Part shown: piece by piece, positions 13,648 to 22,647 of the stretch | How positions within the stretch are numbered: position 1 is the stretch's first letter | Layout: the number at the start of each line of letters is the position of its first letter | Origin: an uncultured Solobacterium sp. | GTDB taxonomy: Bacteria; Bacillota_I; Bacilli_A; Erysipelotrichales; Erysipelotrichaceae | Length of the DNA stretch: 23,006 bases | Assembly: GCA_938041275.1 (NCBI GenBank) | Contig: CALISH010000148.1 | Coordinates: 1-23,006, forward strand | Reading direction: 5' to 3' | Notes under the pieces: generated by a model | The model's input: only the letters and a program-made list of their open reading frames with translations | What the model was told of the DNA's origin: nothing | The model's database searches: none | Translations under genes and position numbers: made by a program

Positions 13648-14247
13648 ATGGCACATTATTTTACCGATAACCGAAATCTGGATGAGAACCGGAAGGAACA
13701 TACTTTCCGGTTTTTAGACCGTTTATATATCTTTACGACTGACAACGGCGTATTTTCAAAAACAGGCGTAGATTATGGCAGCTATGTCTTGCTGAAAGCA
13801 ATCAGCCAAGAAGAACTCCATGGCAATATCTTGGATATGGGATGTGGATATGGAACGCTAGGTATCATTACAAAATCGTTATTTCCTAGTAGTAAAGTTA
13901 CAATGGCAGATATCAATCCACGTGCAGTGGAACTAGCACAATTAAACTGCGGCTTGAACAAAGTGGAGTGTACTGCTCTTGTTTCGGATGGATATACTGA
14001 GATCAAAGGCCAATATCATTTTATTATCACCAATCCTCCGATTCGTACCGGAAAGAAGATTATCTATAAAATGTTCGAAGATGCATATGACCACTTAGAA
14101 GTGGGTGGCTCGATCTATGCGGTTATCCGTAAACAGCAAGGCGCGGAAAGTGCTAAGAAGAAGTTTGCGGAAGTGTTCGGAAATTGCGAGGTTATTTCTA
14201 AGGATCGAGGATACTATATTTTGCAAAGTAGGAAGTTGACGGAATAA
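13648..14247 (+). CDS. RsmC-like class I SAM-dependent methyltransferase (YbxB type)
   Basis: A 199-aa class I methyltransferase of the small RsmC-like group, predicted to modify 16S rRNA guanine at N2. SAM motif I is LDMGCGYGTLG (62-72), an acidic Asp-Ile-Asn follows on the next strand, and the catalytic NPPI is at 129-132. The N-terminal MAHYFTDNRN and a FTTDNGVFSKTGVDYGS segment (about 29-45) match the YbxB-type proteins found between rplL and rpoB in many Firmicutes, so synteny supports the call. The frame is open to 13612, but the ATG at 13648 has an AAAGGA SD and lies after the hairpin. The E. coli RsmC N-terminal pseudo-domain is absent, as normal for this group. The rRNA target is inferred from the family. 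Confidence 0.93.
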   Translation: MAHYFTDNRNLDENRKEHTFRFLDRLYIFTTDNGVFSKTGVDYGSYVLLKAISQEELHGNILDMGCGYGTLGIITKSLFPSSKVTMADINPRAVELAQLNCGLNKVECTALVSDGYTEIKGQYHFIITNPPIRTGKKIIYKMFEDAYDHLEVGGSIYAVIRKQQGAESAKKKFAEVFGNCEVISKDRGYYILQSRKLTE

Positions 14248-14264
14248 AAAAGTTGTTTTATTAT
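14236..14264 (+). promoter_or_regulatory. Internal promoter of rpoB-rpoC
   Basis: TTGACG (14236-14241) and TATTAT (14259-14264) are 17 nt apart, exactly the hexamers and spacing of the rplK promoter. The -35 lies within the last codons of the methyltransferase gene. The predicted start near 14271 gives a leader of about 80 nt. Confidence 0.75.
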
Positions 14265-14280
14265 AGTAAATTGCAAAAGA

Positions 14281-14317
14281 GTCGAATAGGGATGGGGTTA
14301 TTCTACCCTTTTTCGAC
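14281..14317 (+). promoter_or_regulatory. Stem-loop in the rpoB leader, unknown role
   Basis: GTCGAA (14281-14286) pairs with TTCGAC (14312-14317) and AGGG (14288-14291) with CCCT (14306-14309), joined by a 1x2 internal loop. A competing short hairpin GGGT (14295-14298) / ACCC (14305-14308) is followed directly by T5. The two folds exclude each other. No known rpoB leader family is recognised. Confidence 0.5.
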
Positions 14318-14352
14318 ATTTCTGGCGGTGCAGGCGAAAGGATGGCGAACAA

Positions 14353-17300
14353 ATGGAAAATAAGCAGACATACCACGTTGTGCATTATGGCAACAAGGCA
14401 ACTCGTAGAGATTATTCTAAAGTTAGCAGTGGTCTAGATCTACCTGATTTAGTAGAAATTCAGACTGCGGCTTTTGATTGGTTTCTAAGAGACGGTATTA
14501 AAGAAGTATTTGACGATGTATATCCAATTTCAAACTATGCGGGTAACATTCGTTTGAAGTTCCTAGATTATGAATTCGGGGAACCAAAGTATTCGATTAG
14601 TGAATGCAAATACAGAGAAGTAAATTACAGCGCTCCTCTTAAGGGTAAGATGGAGTTAGAAGTTATGGATCCAGAAACTGGTGAAGTAATCACAAAGAAT
14701 GAAGAGGTCTTCTTAGGAGACTTCCCTTTAATGACGCCAACAGGCACATTCATTATCAACGGTGCTGAGCGTATTATTGTATCTCAGATTGTTCGTTCTC
14801 CGGGTGCGTACTTTGATATTGAATCAGAAGAGCGCACAGGTCGTGATACATACAAATGTGAGTTGATTCCAAGCCGTGGAACATGGTTGGAATTCATGAG
14901 TGATGACAAGAAAGCTGCACTTGGCCGTATTTTAAACGTATCAATTGACCGCAGAAGAAAAGTATTAAGCTCAATCCTATTTAAGGCAATTGGTTTATCC
15001 TTGAACCTTGAACGTGGTGAAAACGCATTTGATACAACAAACATGAAGAAGTTCTTAAAGGCATTAAACTTGCCTGTAAATTCTGATGTTATCGTGCCAG
15101 AAGAAGAACGTGAATTCCAGAACGACTACATGTTATTGTATACAGCTATCTTCGGAAACTACGAAGAGGTGCGTAATACACTTGCGGCTGATAAGACAAA
15201 GACTAAGAACGAAGCACTTTTAACAGTGTATGAAAATCAGCGTGCAGATGAAATCGCAACAATCGATGGTGCAATTACTTTAATGGACGCTAAGTTCTTT
15301 GACTACAGAAGATATGACTTAACAAAGGCAGGTCGTTATAAGGTCCATAAGAAGCTAAGTATCTTAGACCGTATGGAAGGCCTATCTCTTGAAAAGGATT
15401 TAGTAAGTGCTGAAGGCAAGACTCTTGTTAAGAAGGGTGTTGTTATCGATAAGGAATTAAGAAATGAGTTACGTGCTGAAATTGATAAAGGTATCAATTG
15501 CCGTGCGTTACCATTTACACATACATTCTCGCATCCATCTACAGCAGTGATGGATACATCTTGGAAGAATAGCTTGGTAGGACGCATCTTAGCGGTTGAT
15601 TTAGATGGTAAGACAGAACGTACAACACTAGAAATGGGTACAGTTCTAACAGAAGAAGATGTAAAGGCTATCGCTAAGGAATTCAAGCAGGTAACTGTTT
15701 ATGCTGGTATTATCGCTTCTCCTGTTAAGGTGACAAACGATAATGTCAATGCAGTTCTTGACTATGGTTCCCGTATGTTTGAGATCGGTCGTGTTACATT
15801 AAACGGTGAAGATCTAACAAACGCTGATGGCGAAGTGATGTGTCCAACTTACTTACCGGAAGTTGAAGTGACTAAGCTTTCTACAGCTGATCAAGAAATA
15901 ATCGTGGCTGAAGCTACAAACCATTCTGGAGAAGTAACTGTTTGGTTGGTAGGTGCTTGCGTACAGGAAGTTACTGTAATGCAGGAAGGTCATCCAGTGA
16001 ACTTGATTGGTATCGACCCATTAAATGACAAACACACAATCACGATGAGTGATATGTATGCTCTATATAACTACGAACTTACAATGTTCGATGGTGTAGG
16101 TTCTCAAGATGATATCGATATGCTTGGTAACCGTCGTATCCGTACAGTTGGTGAATTAATCCAGAATCAATTCCGTATTGGTTTATCTCGTATGGAACGT
16201 GTTGTTAAGGAAAGAATGTCTATCGCAGATACTGCAAACTTAACACCAAAGCAACTAACAAATATCCGTCCATTAACAGCTGCGATTAAGGAGTTCTTCT
16301 CCTCATCTCAGTTATCTCAGTTCATGGACCAGGAAAACCCACTTGCGGAGTTATCTAACAAGCGTCGTATTTCTGCGTTAGGACCTGGTGGTCTTACACG
16401 TGAACGTGCAGGCTTCGAAGTGCGTGACATTCACAACTCTCACTATGGACGTATCTGTCCTATTGAGACACCTGAAGGACCAAACATCGGTTTGATTTCT
16501 TACCTTACAACGTATGCGAAGGTAAATGAATATGGCTTCATCGAAACTCCATACCGTAAGGTTGTGGATGGCAAGGTTACGGATGAAATTAAGTACATGC
16601 CAGCGGATGAAGAAAATGATCACGTAATTGCACAGGCAAACGAGATTAAGGATGGCCACCTTGTAGGTGATAAGATTATCGCTCGTATCAAGGGTGAAAC
16701 TGTGATGGTTGACCGTAGCCAAGTAGACTACGCCGACGTATCTCCACGTCAGATTGTTTCTGTAGCGACTGCGTGTGTTCCGTTCTTAGAAAACGATGAC
16801 TGTACTCGTGCCCTCATGGGTGCCAACATGCAGCGCCAGGCCGTACCTCTGATGAACCCACATAGTCCATTTGTTGGTACAGGTATGGAACACGTGATTG
16901 CGCGTGACTCAGGTTCTGCTTGTGTTGCGACAGGTCCAGGTGTTGTTACATATGTTGACGCAACAAAGGTTGTTGTGGCAGAAGATAACGGTAATGAGAA
17001 GACATATGAACTAACGAAGTATCGTCGTTCTAACGCTTCTACTTGCTTAAATCAAAGACCTATCGTTTGGGATGGTGAGCGTGTTGAACGTGGCACAATC
17101 TTGGCGGATGGTCCAGCGATGGAAAATGGTGAACTTGCTTTAGGTCAAAACGTTACAATCGCGTTTATGACATGGCATGGTTATAACTATGAAGATGCGA
17201 TTATCATGTCTGAAAAGATGCAATCGCAGGATTACTACACATCTGTACATATCGAAGAATATGACATTGAATGCCGTGAAACGAAGCTAGGTCCAGAAGA

Positions 17301-18513
17301 GATTACTCGCGATATTCCTAACGTCGCTGAAAGTGCATGCCGCAACCTTGATGGCCGTGGTATCGTCATGGTCGGTGCAGAAGTGAAGGAAGGAGATATC
17401 CTTGTTGGTAAGGTTACTCCTAAGGGTCAAACAGACCAAACTCCAGAAGAGAAGTTATTGATGGCTATCTTCGGTGAGAAGTCACGTGAAGTACGTGATA
17501 ACTCCTTGAAGGTACCACATGGTGGTGCAGGTATTGTACACAGTATCCGCGTATTCAAACGTAAGGAAGACCATGAACTTCCACCAGGAGTAAATGAAGT
17601 TGTTAAGGTTTATATCGTTCAGAAACGTAAGATTTCTGAGGGTGATAAGATGGCTGGACGTCATGGTAACAAGGGTGTTATCTCTCGTATCAATCCAGTT
17701 GAAGATATGCCATACATGTCAGATGGAACTCCTATCGACATTATGTTGAACCCATTCGGTGTACCATCACGTATGAACATCGGACAGGTATTGGAGGTTC
17801 ATCTTGGATTCGCTGCGAAGCAGTTGGGTGTCAAGTTTGCGACTCCAGTATTCGATGGTGTATCTAACACAGACCTACGTGACATTATGAAGGAATCGAA
17901 CTCTTCACCAGATGGTAAGTATGTTCTATACGATGGACGTACAGGTGAAGCATACGATGATCGTATCTCAGTTGGTGTCATGTACATGATTAAGCTTGCA
18001 CACATGGTCGATGATAAGTTACATGCACGTGCAACTGGTCCATACTCACTCGTTACACAACAGCCATTAGGTGGTAAGGCACAGAATGGTGGTCAGAGAT
18101 TTGGTGAGATGGAAGTTTGGGCTCTTGAAGCATATGGTGCATCTCATGTATTACAAGAAATCTTGACTGTGAAGTCAGATGATATTGCTGGACGTACAAA
18201 GACATACGAAGCAATTGTGAAGGGTAAGGATATGCCAGAAGCTGGTATCCCTGAATCATTCCGTGTATTAGTACACGAATTACAGGCTCTTGCGATTGAC
18301 GTACGCATGATGGATGACGCTGGCAATGAGATGGATCTCAAGCAGATGGAACAGGAAGAACTCAAGGAAGAAACAACTCTTGATTTCGACCCATCTACAC
18401 TTGTAAATGATGCGGAGTCAAACGAAGATCTAACAATCAAAGATGAATTAGATGAAGAAATTCCTGAAGCAGCGACCGTAGGGTTCGATGACTTCGGGGA
18501 AGAAGATCAATAA
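14353..18513 (+). CDS. rpoB: DNA-directed RNA polymerase subunit beta
   Basis: The 1386-aa beta subunit forms half of the RNA polymerase active-site cleft. Landmarks are RIIVSQIVRSPGAYF near the N-terminus, the rifampicin region at about 654-690 (SQFMDQENPLAELSNKRRIS), GANMQRQAVPL, and the flap/active-site KMAGRHGNKGV. A C-terminal anchor (LVHELQALAIDV) is followed by an acidic tail of about 60 residues. Two things are unusual. Residue 669, equal to E. coli His526, is Asn. The beta2/lobe region between Tyr321 and Asp586 is about 265 residues, against about 145 recalled for B. subtilis, and the whole protein is about 190 longer than the B. subtilis one. The ATG has an AAAGGA SD about 10 nt upstream. 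Its stop overlaps the rpoC SD. It has an own promoter at 14236-14264. Confidence 0.98.
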   Translation: MENKQTYHVVHYGNKATRRDYSKVSSGLDLPDLVEIQTAAFDWFLRDGIKEVFDDVYPISNYAGNIRLKFLDYEFGEPKYSISECKYREVNYSAPLKGKMELEVMDPETGEVITKNEEVFLGDFPLMTPTGTFIINGAERIIVSQIVRSPGAYFDIESEERTGRDTYKCELIPSRGTWLEFMSDDKKAALGRILNVSIDRRRKVLSSILFKAIGLSLNLERGENAFDTTNMKKFLKALNLPVNSDVIVPEEEREFQNDYMLLYTAIFGNYEEVRNTLAADKTKTKNEALLTVYENQRADEIATIDGAITLMDAKFFDYRRYDLTKAGRYKVHKKLSILDRMEGLSLEKDLVSAEGKTLVKKGVVIDKELRNELRAEIDKGINCRALPFTHTFSHPSTAVMDTSWKNSLVGRILAVDLDGKTERTTLEMGTVLTEEDVKAIAKEFKQVTVYAGIIASPVKVTNDNVNAVLDYGSRMFEIGRVTLNGEDLTNADGEVMCPTYLPEVEVTKLSTADQEIIVAEATNHSGEVTVWLVGACVQEVTVMQEGHPVNLIGIDPLNDKHTITMSDMYALYNYELTMFDGVGSQDDIDMLGNRRIRTVGELIQNQFRIGLSRMERVVKERMSIADTANLTPKQLTNIRPLTAAIKEFFSSSQLSQFMDQENPLAELSNKRRISALGPGGLTRERAGFEVRDIHNSHYGRICPIETPEGPNIGLISYLTTYAKVNEYGFIETPYRKVVDGKVTDEIKYMPADEENDHVIAQANEIKDGHLVGDKIIARIKGETVMVDRSQVDYADVSPRQIVSVATACVPFLENDDCTRALMGANMQRQAVPLMNPHSPFVGTGMEHVIARDSGSACVATGPGVVTYVDATKVVVAEDNGNEKTYELTKYRRSNASTCLNQRPIVWDGERVERGTILADGPAMENGELALGQNVTIAFMTWHGYNYEDAIIMSEKMQSQDYYTSVHIEEYDIECRETKLGPEEITRDIPNVAESACRNLDGRGIVMVGAEVKEGDILVGKVTPKGQTDQTPEEKLLMAIFGEKSREVRDNSLKVPHGGAGIVHSIRVFKRKEDHELPPGVNEVVKVYIVQKRKISEGDKMAGRHGNKGVISRINPVEDMPYMSDGTPIDIMLNPFGVPSRMNIGQVLEVHLGFAAKQLGVKFATPVFDGVSNTDLRDIMKESNSSPDGKYVLYDGRTGEAYDDRISVGVMYMIKLAHMVDDKLHARATGPYSLVTQQPLGGKAQNGGQRFGEMEVWALEAYGASHVLQEILTVKSDDIAGRTKTYEAIVKGKDMPEAGIPESFRVLVHELQALAIDVRMMDDAGNEMDLKQMEQEELKEETTLDFDPSTLVNDAESNEDLTIKDELDEEIPEAATVGFDDFGEEDQ

Positions 18514-18526
18514 GGAGGATGCTTAG

Positions 18527-21500
18527 ATGAATATTAATAACTTTACAGCGATTAAAGTCGGTCTGGCATCACCAGAGAAAATCCTTGCTTGGTCATATGG
18601 CGAAGTAAAGAAGCCAGAAACAATTAACTATCGTTCTCAGAAGCCTGAGCGTGATGGTTTATTCTGCGAACGCATTTTCGGGCCTACAAAGGACTGGGAG
18701 TGCGCTTGCGGAAAGTTCAAGAAGATTCGTTACCAAGGCGTAGTTTGCGACCGTTGTGGTGTTGAAATCACAAAGGCTAGCGTACGTCGTGAACGTATGG
18801 GTCATATTGAATTAGCAGCTCCAGTAGCACATATTTGGTATTTACGTGGAATTCCTTCCCGTATGGCACTCCTATTAAATGTAGCGCCTAAGTCATTGGA
18901 AGAAGTTGTATACTTTGTATCCTGGATTGTAACTGACCCAGGTGATACAAAGCTTGAATACAAGCAGATTCTTTCTGAAAGAGAATACCGTGAAAATAAC
19001 GCCATTTATGGTGCTGGTAGCTTCGTTGCGCAAACAGGTGCAGAAGCGATTAAGACATTACTTGAACAATGTGATGTTGAAGCTGAATATACAGCAATTA
19101 TGGCAGAGCTTGAAAAGTCTACTGGCGATAAGCGCAAGAAGCTAATCAAGCGTTTAGAAACAGTAGAAGCATTCCGTAATTCTGAAAACAAGCCAGAGTG
19201 GATGGTATTAACTGTATTACCGGTTATCCCACCAGATCTTCGTCCAATGTTACAGTTGGATGGTGGTCGTTTCGCTACTTCTGACTTAAATGATTTATAT
19301 CGTCGTGTTATTACTCGTAATAACCGTTTAAAGAAGCTACTTGAACTTGGAACACCTGCAATTATCGTTCAAAACGAAAAGCGTATGTTACAGGAAGCTG
19401 TTGATGCGTTAATTGATAACGGTCGTCGTTCCAAGGCAATTACAGGTGCTGGTGGACGTGCACTCAAGTCTCTATCTCACTCCTTAAAGGGTAAGCAGGG
19501 ACGCTTCCGTCAGAACCTATTAGGTAAGCGTGTTGACTTCTCTGGGCGTTCTGTTATCGCAATTGGACCATACCTCAAGATGTGGCAGTGTGGATTACCT
19601 AAGGAAATGGCAATTAATTTATACAAGCCATTCGTAATTAACGAATTAGTAAACTTACAGATTGCGTCTAACCCTAAGACAGCTGAGAAGTTGATTGGTC
19701 GTCAAGATCCACGTGTTTGGGATGTTGTGGAAAAGGTTATTGCGAACCACCCAGTATTCTTAAATCGTGCACCTACACTTCACCGTTTAGGTATTCAGGC
19801 ATTCTTCCCACGCTTGGTTGAAGGTCGTGCAATTCGTGTGCATCCGTTAGTATGTCCTGCGTTCAATGCGGACTTCGACGGTGACCAGATGGCCGTCCAT
19901 CTTCCATTAAGTGAGATGGCAAGAGCTGAAACTGAAGTCTTGATGTTAGGTTCTAACAATATCTTAGGTCCTAAGGATGGTAAGCCTATCGTTACACCTG
20001 GACAGGACTTAGTATTAGGTAACTTCTACTTGAACATGGAAGAAACAGCTGAAGAGTTCAAGAAGAAGGCAGATGCTTTAGAACAACTTGGTGAAAAGAC
20101 TGAAGCAGCAAGATGGAGAAGATACAGTGAGAATGAAGGACACGTATTCAAGGATGTCAATGAAGTAATGATGGCATACCAGACAGGTGTTGTTCACTTA
20201 CATAATCGTATCGCTCTTCCTGCAAGAGCAGTTAACAAGACTGGCTTTACAGAAGAACAAAACAACCAATACTTATTAACAACAGTTGGTAAGATTATCT
20301 TTAACGGTGTATTCCCTGCAGATTTCCCATATCTCAATGAGGTAACTCCAGAAAATCTAAAGGCAACACCAGATTCAGAGTTTGTTCCACTAGGTACAGA
20401 TATCAAGAAGGAATTTGCTAACCGTAAGGTAGCATCTGAATTCAAGAAGAAGGACTTAGGAAACTTGATTGCGGCTGTCTTTGACCACTATAAGACAAAT
20501 GGCACATCAGACATCTTGGATAGCTTGAAGGATATGGGATACCTCTATTCAACATTAGCAGGTATGACTGTAGCCCTCAGCGATATCTCTGTCGCACCTA
20601 ATAAGGAAGCGTTAGTAGCTGAAGGTCGTAAGAAGGCTGAACAGTTCAACATGTTACGTGACAGAGGTCTATTAACACCTCAGGAATGGGAAGCAAAGTT
20701 CTCCTCACTCTGGAATGATGTTAAGAATGATGTTGGTAACAACTTGATGGAATCCATGGCACGTATGAACCCAATCAATATGATGGCGGTATCTGGTGCC
20801 CGTGGTAACAAGAACCACTTTACACAGTTAGCTGGTATGCGTGGATTGATGGCTCGTCCTACACAGTCTAAGTCCCGTAAGGAATACCAACCATCTATTA
20901 TCGAAGTCCCAATTTACTCATGTTTCCGTGAAGGTATGAGCGTATCAGAGTTCTTTATTTCCACTCACGGTGTACGTAAGGGATTAACAGATACAGCCTT
21001 GAAGACTGCTGAATCTGGATACTTAACACGTCGTCTTGTCGATGTCGCTCAAGAAGTTATCATCGGAGAAGAGGACTGTGGAACAGAACGTGGATATCTC
21101 GTTAAGAACATCTACGAAGATAAGATTCTACGTCCAGATGAAAAGCCAGTATTAATTGAAGGTTTATTTGATCGTATCGTTGGCCGTTACACACAAAAGC
21201 CAATCCTAGATCCTAAGACAGGCGAAGTGATTGTTGATGGCGATACATTAGTTGATGAAGACTTAGCACAGAAGGTTGTTGCGGCTGATGTTGAAGAAGT
21301 TTACATCCGTAACGTATTTACATGTGAATCTACAAATGGTATCTGCCGTAAGTGCTATGGTCGTAACATGGCTACAGGTAACCTTGTTGAAGAAGGCGAA
21401 GCTATCGGTATCATGGCCGCTCAGGCGATCGGTGAACCTGGTACACAGTTAACAATGCGTAACTTCCACACTGGTGGTGTTGCGACACAGAACGGTGATA

Positions 21501-22408
21501 TTACACAGGGTCTTCCTCGTGTAGAAGAATTGTTCGAAGCACGTGCACCTAAGGGGTTAGCTGTCATCTCTAAGATTGATGGTGAAATCACTGATGTACA
21601 TGACAATGAAAACAAGACAGGTACAGTCATTGTTGTATCAAATGAAAACGAATCTATCGAGCACAAGTGCGACTTAACACAGGTGAAACGTCAGAACTTA
21701 AATATCGGCGATCATGTATCTGCTGGTGATAAGCTAACGGAAGGTCCAATCGCTCCTAAGGAATTATTGGAAGTAGCTGGTGTAAGAGCAGTTCAGGAAT
21801 ATATCTTGAAGGAAGTTAAGAAGGTTTACTCTTCTCAGTCTATTGATATTTCTGATAAGCACTTGGAAGTAATGATCAAGCAGATGTTAAAGAAAGTCAT
21901 CGTTATCGAAGGAAATGACTCAGGCTTAAGTGCTGGGCAGACATTATCACTCGCTAATATGAACGCAATTAACGAAGATCTATTGTTTGATGGAAAGAAA
22001 CCAGCGAAGTTTGGTCCATTACTCTTAGGTATCTCTAAGTCAGCTGTAGAAACAGATTCATTCTTATCAGCTGCATCCTTCCAGGAAACAACAAGAGTTC
22101 TTACGGAAGCTGCGGTTAGAGGTAAGGTTGATAAACTTGAAGGTCTTAAGGAAAATGTTATCATCGGTAAACTTATTCCAGCCGGAACAGGTAGAAACTT
22201 TGACCGTGAAACATCACGTCGCATCGAAGAACGTGCAATGGAACTCAAGGAAATTCGTGAAGAAAAAGCTAGAGAACTCGCAGAAGCAACTGCAAACAGA
22301 TTGCCTGATGAGATTCTCGGAAGCAACGCAGATGTGCATGTAAGTAGTGCAGAATCCGCTCTTGCTTTAGCTGAACGCATGAAGTCAGAACATAACTTTG
22401 ACTTCTAA
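18527..22408 (+). CDS. rpoC: DNA-directed RNA polymerase subunit beta'
   Basis: The 1293-aa catalytic subunit has the N-terminal zinc site Cys59/61/74/77 (CACG...CDRC) and the RNAP active-site loop NADFDGD with Asp449, Asp451 and Asp453 holding catalytic magnesium. It also has the second zinc site Cys851/933/940/943 and the trigger loop GEPGTQLTMRNFHTGG (about 968-984). The trigger loop carries Asn979 where E. coli and B. subtilis have Thr (MRTFH). His981 is retained. The length is near the 1200 of B. subtilis plus a slightly longer C-terminus, and there is no large E. coli-type trigger-loop insertion. SD AAGGAGG (18512-18518) overlaps the rpoB stop and lies 8 nt before the ATG, so translation is coupled. 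A GNRA-capped hairpin follows, and then directly an rRNA promoter. Confidence 0.98.
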   Translation: MNINNFTAIKVGLASPEKILAWSYGEVKKPETINYRSQKPERDGLFCERIFGPTKDWECACGKFKKIRYQGVVCDRCGVEITKASVRRERMGHIELAAPVAHIWYLRGIPSRMALLLNVAPKSLEEVVYFVSWIVTDPGDTKLEYKQILSEREYRENNAIYGAGSFVAQTGAEAIKTLLEQCDVEAEYTAIMAELEKSTGDKRKKLIKRLETVEAFRNSENKPEWMVLTVLPVIPPDLRPMLQLDGGRFATSDLNDLYRRVITRNNRLKKLLELGTPAIIVQNEKRMLQEAVDALIDNGRRSKAITGAGGRALKSLSHSLKGKQGRFRQNLLGKRVDFSGRSVIAIGPYLKMWQCGLPKEMAINLYKPFVINELVNLQIASNPKTAEKLIGRQDPRVWDVVEKVIANHPVFLNRAPTLHRLGIQAFFPRLVEGRAIRVHPLVCPAFNADFDGDQMAVHLPLSEMARAETEVLMLGSNNILGPKDGKPIVTPGQDLVLGNFYLNMEETAEEFKKKADALEQLGEKTEAARWRRYSENEGHVFKDVNEVMMAYQTGVVHLHNRIALPARAVNKTGFTEEQNNQYLLTTVGKIIFNGVFPADFPYLNEVTPENLKATPDSEFVPLGTDIKKEFANRKVASEFKKKDLGNLIAAVFDHYKTNGTSDILDSLKDMGYLYSTLAGMTVALSDISVAPNKEALVAEGRKKAEQFNMLRDRGLLTPQEWEAKFSSLWNDVKNDVGNNLMESMARMNPINMMAVSGARGNKNHFTQLAGMRGLMARPTQSKSRKEYQPSIIEVPIYSCFREGMSVSEFFISTHGVRKGLTDTALKTAESGYLTRRLVDVAQEVIIGEEDCGTERGYLVKNIYEDKILRPDEKPVLIEGLFDRIVGRYTQKPILDPKTGEVIVDGDTLVDEDLAQKVVAADVEEVYIRNVFTCESTNGICRKCYGRNMATGNLVEEGEAIGIMAAQAIGEPGTQLTMRNFHTGGVATQNGDITQGLPRVEELFEARAPKGLAVISKIDGEITDVHDNENKTGTVIVVSNENESIEHKCDLTQVKRQNLNIGDHVSAGDKLTEGPIAPKELLEVAGVRAVQEYILKEVKKVYSSQSIDISDKHLEVMIKQMLKKVIVIEGNDSGLSAGQTLSLANMNAINEDLLFDGKKPAKFGPLLLGISKSAVETDSFLSAASFQETTRVLTEAAVRGKVDKLEGLKENVIIGKLIPAGTGRNFDRETSRRIEERAMELKEIREEKARELAEATANRLPDEILGSNADVHVSSAESALALAERMKSEHNFDF

Positions 22409-22420
22409 TCAACGCATGAA

Positions 22421-22450
22421 ATGAAGCAGTCTGGAAACAGGCTGCTTTTC
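22421..22450 (+). terminator. Probable terminator of rpoB-rpoC
   Basis: AAGCAGTCTG (22424-22433) pairs with CAGGCTGCTT (22438-22447) through 10 pairs including one T-G, around a GAAA tetraloop. The U tract is short (TTTTC). It separates rpoC from the rRNA promoter, but some read-through is possible. Confidence 0.7.
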
Positions 22451-22462
22451 ATATGCAGACAT

Positions 22463-22524
22463 GGAAAAATTTCTTGAAAAAAATGATAAAAAACATTGAC
22501 ATCAAGATAGATACTTGGTATATT
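22463..22524 (+). promoter_or_regulatory. rRNA operon promoter with UP element
   Basis: TTGACA (22496-22501), a 17-nt spacer and TATATT (22519-22524) with TG at 22516-22517 form a strong extended promoter. An A/T-run region at 22463-22495 looks like an UP element. The predicted start is G22531, a GTP start like Bacillus rRNA promoters, which respond to GTP level. Only one promoter is visible, not a P1-P2 tandem. Confidence 0.85.
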
Positions 22525-22530
22525 ATTACA

Positions 22531-22647
22531 GCACTCTTCGGAAGGGGAAGTGCAGAGATCTTTGAAAACTGAACAGGAATAAGACACATAAACAACGTCA
22601 AGCAAAAGAATACGAAGCAAGAGACTTCGTAAAATAAAAGAGTCAAT
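22531..22647 (+). ncRNA. Pre-16S leader with 5' hairpin, boxA-like antitermination site and processing stem
   Basis: The predicted transcript opens with GCACT (22531-22535) pairing to AGTGC (22549-22553). It continues through a boxA-like GATCTTTGAAAACT (22557-22570), the motif Firmicutes rRNA leaders use for NusB/S10-dependent antitermination. A perfect 7-bp hairpin, TACGAAG (22611-22617) / CTTCGTA (22625-22631), lies just before mature 16S. The RNase III stem normally closed by sequences after 16S cannot be judged here. Confidence 0.7.
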
